Assembly (NCBI GenBank): GCA_900550335.1
Contig: URRU01000105.1
Coordinates: 1-6,139 of the forward strand
DNA from: an uncultured Clostridium sp.
GTDB taxonomy: Bacteria > Bacillota > Clostridia > Peptostreptococcales > Peptostreptococcaceae
DNA: 6,139 bases
Direction: 5' to 3'
The translations under genes were made by a program, and so were the position numbers. The notes under the pieces were generated by a model, which saw only the letters and a program-made list of their open reading frames with translations, did not search any database and was not told where the DNA came from. Numbering within the stretch: position 1 is the first letter of the stretch; the number at the start of each line of letters is the position of its first letter. Shown here piece after piece: positions 4,618-6,139 of the stretch.

Positions 4618-6139
4618 TTATTTAAAATAAAGTTTTGACATATCTTCAAAAGTAAATATTGGTGCTAGACCTGCATCTTCTATTCCTTCTAATGATGGGT
4701 TTGTAACTAATATTCTTAAGTTAGTTCCAAATGGATAGAATAAAGCTTCATCAGCTACTAACTTCTGAGCTTTGTTGTATATTTCTTTTCTCTTAGCTGG
4801 GTCAGTTTCTGCTCTACCATCAGCGAATAACTGATCAAGTTCTTCGTTTGCGTAGTTTATCATCTGTCCAGTTCCGAACATACCATTGAATCCATCTGGA
4901 TCTATAGTCATTATGTATCCACCTAAGTACATATCATAAGTTTTATCTTCGTTGTTGTAAGCAGTTTCCATGTATCCTGCCTGGTCTAAACCACAAAGTT
5001 CAACTTCTATTCCTATTTCTTTAAGTTCAGCCTGTATAACCTGAGCCTGTGCAGTCTGAGCTGAATCATCACCTATATAGCATATTTTTAATGCTTTAGG
5101 TCCATTTTTAACTAATTCTTTAGCTTTTTCTACATCCTGAGTATACTGTTCAACATCTTCTGAGTAGAATCCGTTGTTTGGAGGTAAGAATGATACACTT
5201 GGCTGTGCATAATCTAAAGAAGTGTAAGATGCTTTTAATATTTCATCTCTATTTAAAGCATATAATATACCCTGTCTAAAGTTCTTATCCTGCATACTAT
5301 CAGCTACTCTATTTAATCTAACATAAGCTACTCTACCTTCACTGTATGTACTAACTTTGAAATCATCCATTCCTTCTAGTTCATTTGGAAGCATAACCCA
5401 TCCGTCTATTTCACCATTCTGAAGTGCTGCTTTAGCAGTTTCTGGGTTAGTTATTATCTGGAATATAACATTAGGTATTTTAGCTTCTCCATTTACATAG
5501 TTAGGATTTGCTTTACATTTTATATATTCACCAGATTTATACTCTTCGAATATATATGGTCCACAACCAACTACTGCACCTTCACCTTTATTTAAGTCCA
5601 TATCTAAAGAATCTTTTCCTTCAAATACATGTTTTGGTAAAAGACTTACATTAGATATATTTTCTGGCATACTTGCTGTAACTGAAGGTAATTTAAATTC
5701 TACAGTTGTATCATCTACTTTTTTAACTTCTACATTTTTATCATTTACTTTTAACATACCTGATTCGTCCTGAGCCATGTATGTTTCAAAAGTATAAACA
5801 ACGTCGTCAGCTGTTAAAGGTTCACCATCTGACCATTTTGTATCAGCTTTTAACTTACAAGTATAAGTAAGTCCATCTTCTGATGGTTCAAAACTTTCTG
5901 CTACATAGTAATTGTAATTACCATCTGCAGCAATTGTGAATAATGGTTCATTCACTGTTTTAGCTAATGTCATTGATGTTCTGTCATCAGCTGTAAAATA
6001 GTTTAATGTGTTTCCACAGTCATCAGATACAGCATATGTGAAAGTATCTTTTGCTGCACTATCTGATGCGCCTTCATCGCTTTTACCACATCCTGTTAAT
6101 AATGTAGTAACCATTGCACCACATAGTAAAATACTTGCA
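4618..6139 (-). CDS. oppA: Peptide-binding lipoprotein, SBP family 5 (OppA/DppA type), 5' partial
   Basis: This is the extracellular substrate-binding lipoprotein of the importer; 506 residues are visible. The frame is open to the window edge. The visible start, ASILLCGAMVTTLLTGC, is the hydrophobic part of a signal peptide ending in the lipobox LTG-C (Cys17 of the visible part). The charged first residues and the true start lie outside; the ATG at 6112-6114 would leave too short a signal. After a Ser/Asp/Ala-rich linker come family-5 landmarks. These are NEPLFTIAADGNY and AESFEPSEDGLTY, then KWSDGEPLTADDVVYTFE (about 63-118) and GCGPYIFEEYKSGEY (about 191-205, where most relatives have GTGPY). 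ANPNY follows, then a C-terminal NYANEELDQLFADG / DPAKRKEIYNKAQ region. The length suits a DppA/AppA-sized protein. Six cysteines remain in the mature chain, which is unusual for an exported protein. The substrate is likely peptides; nickel or another small ligand cannot be excluded. The following hairpin probably raises its level over oppBCDF. Confidence 0.95.
   Translation of the reverse strand, partial: ASILLCGAMVTTLLTGCGKSDEGASDSAAKDTFTYAVSDDCGNTLNYFTADDRTSMTLAKTVNEPLFTIAADGNYNYYVAESFEPSEDGLTYTCKLKADTKWSDGEPLTADDVVYTFETYMAQDESGMLKVNDKNVEVKKVDDTTVEFKLPSVTASMPENISNVSLLPKHVFEGKDSLDMDLNKGEGAVVGCGPYIFEEYKSGEYIKCKANPNYVNGEAKIPNVIFQIITNPETAKAALQNGEIDGWVMLPNELEGMDDFKVSTYSEGRVAYVRLNRVADSMQDKNFRQGILYALNRDEILKASYTSLDYAQPSVSFLPPNNGFYSEDVEQYTQDVEKAKELVKNGPKALKICYIGDDSAQTAQAQVIQAELKEIGIEVELCGLDQAGYMETAYNNEDKTYDMYLGGYIMTIDPDGFNGMFGTGQMINYANEELDQLFADGRAETDPAKRKEIYNKAQKLVADEALFYPFGTNLRILVTNPSLEGIEDAGLAPIFTFEDMSKLYFK

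Overview
The window is AT-rich, with dense coding on one strand and strong AAGGAG-type ribosome binding sites. This points to a low-GC Gram-positive anaerobe. Protein flavour (many Lys, Ile and Asn, small clostridial-style genes) fits Clostridia, perhaps the Peptostreptococcaceae (Clostridioides and relatives). That family-level guess comes from general resemblance, not from a marker gene. Every supported gene lies on the minus strand, so the window reads from high to low coordinates.

Positions 6139 to 659 hold an Opp/App/Dpp-type peptide ABC importer in the order binding lipoprotein, permease B, permease C, ATPase D, ATPase F. The lipoprotein gene runs off the window edge inside its signal peptide, so the operon promoter is not visible. 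An intrinsic-terminator-like hairpin (4578-4606) separates the binding protein from permease B and probably lowers expression of the membrane and ATPase parts relative to the lipoprotein. A strong intrinsic terminator (602-634) ends the operon. The lipoprotein would capture peptides outside the cell, B and C form the channel, and D and F form the ATPase pair. D and F both carry a C-terminal four-cysteine motif with identical spacing.

The most unusual part is between permease C and ATPase D (2612-2720). A 31-codon reading frame with an excellent ribosome binding site encodes what looks like only the first helix of a DtxR/MntR-family metal-dependent repressor, then runs out of frame into the start of the ATPase gene. 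The fragment lies between two copies of a 12-bp direct repeat, AATAAATTATGG, 77 bp apart. It separates the ATPase start codon from the Shine-Dalgarno sequence that probably once served it, so ATPase D may now depend on translational coupling to the small frame.

Positions 551 to 236 hold an independent small unit: a good sigma-A-type promoter and a 75-residue protein of unknown function. Directly after its stop codon is the C-terminal end of an aldo/keto reductase with no start codon (49-231), a gene remnant. Positions 1-48 are AT-rich and show nothing I can support.
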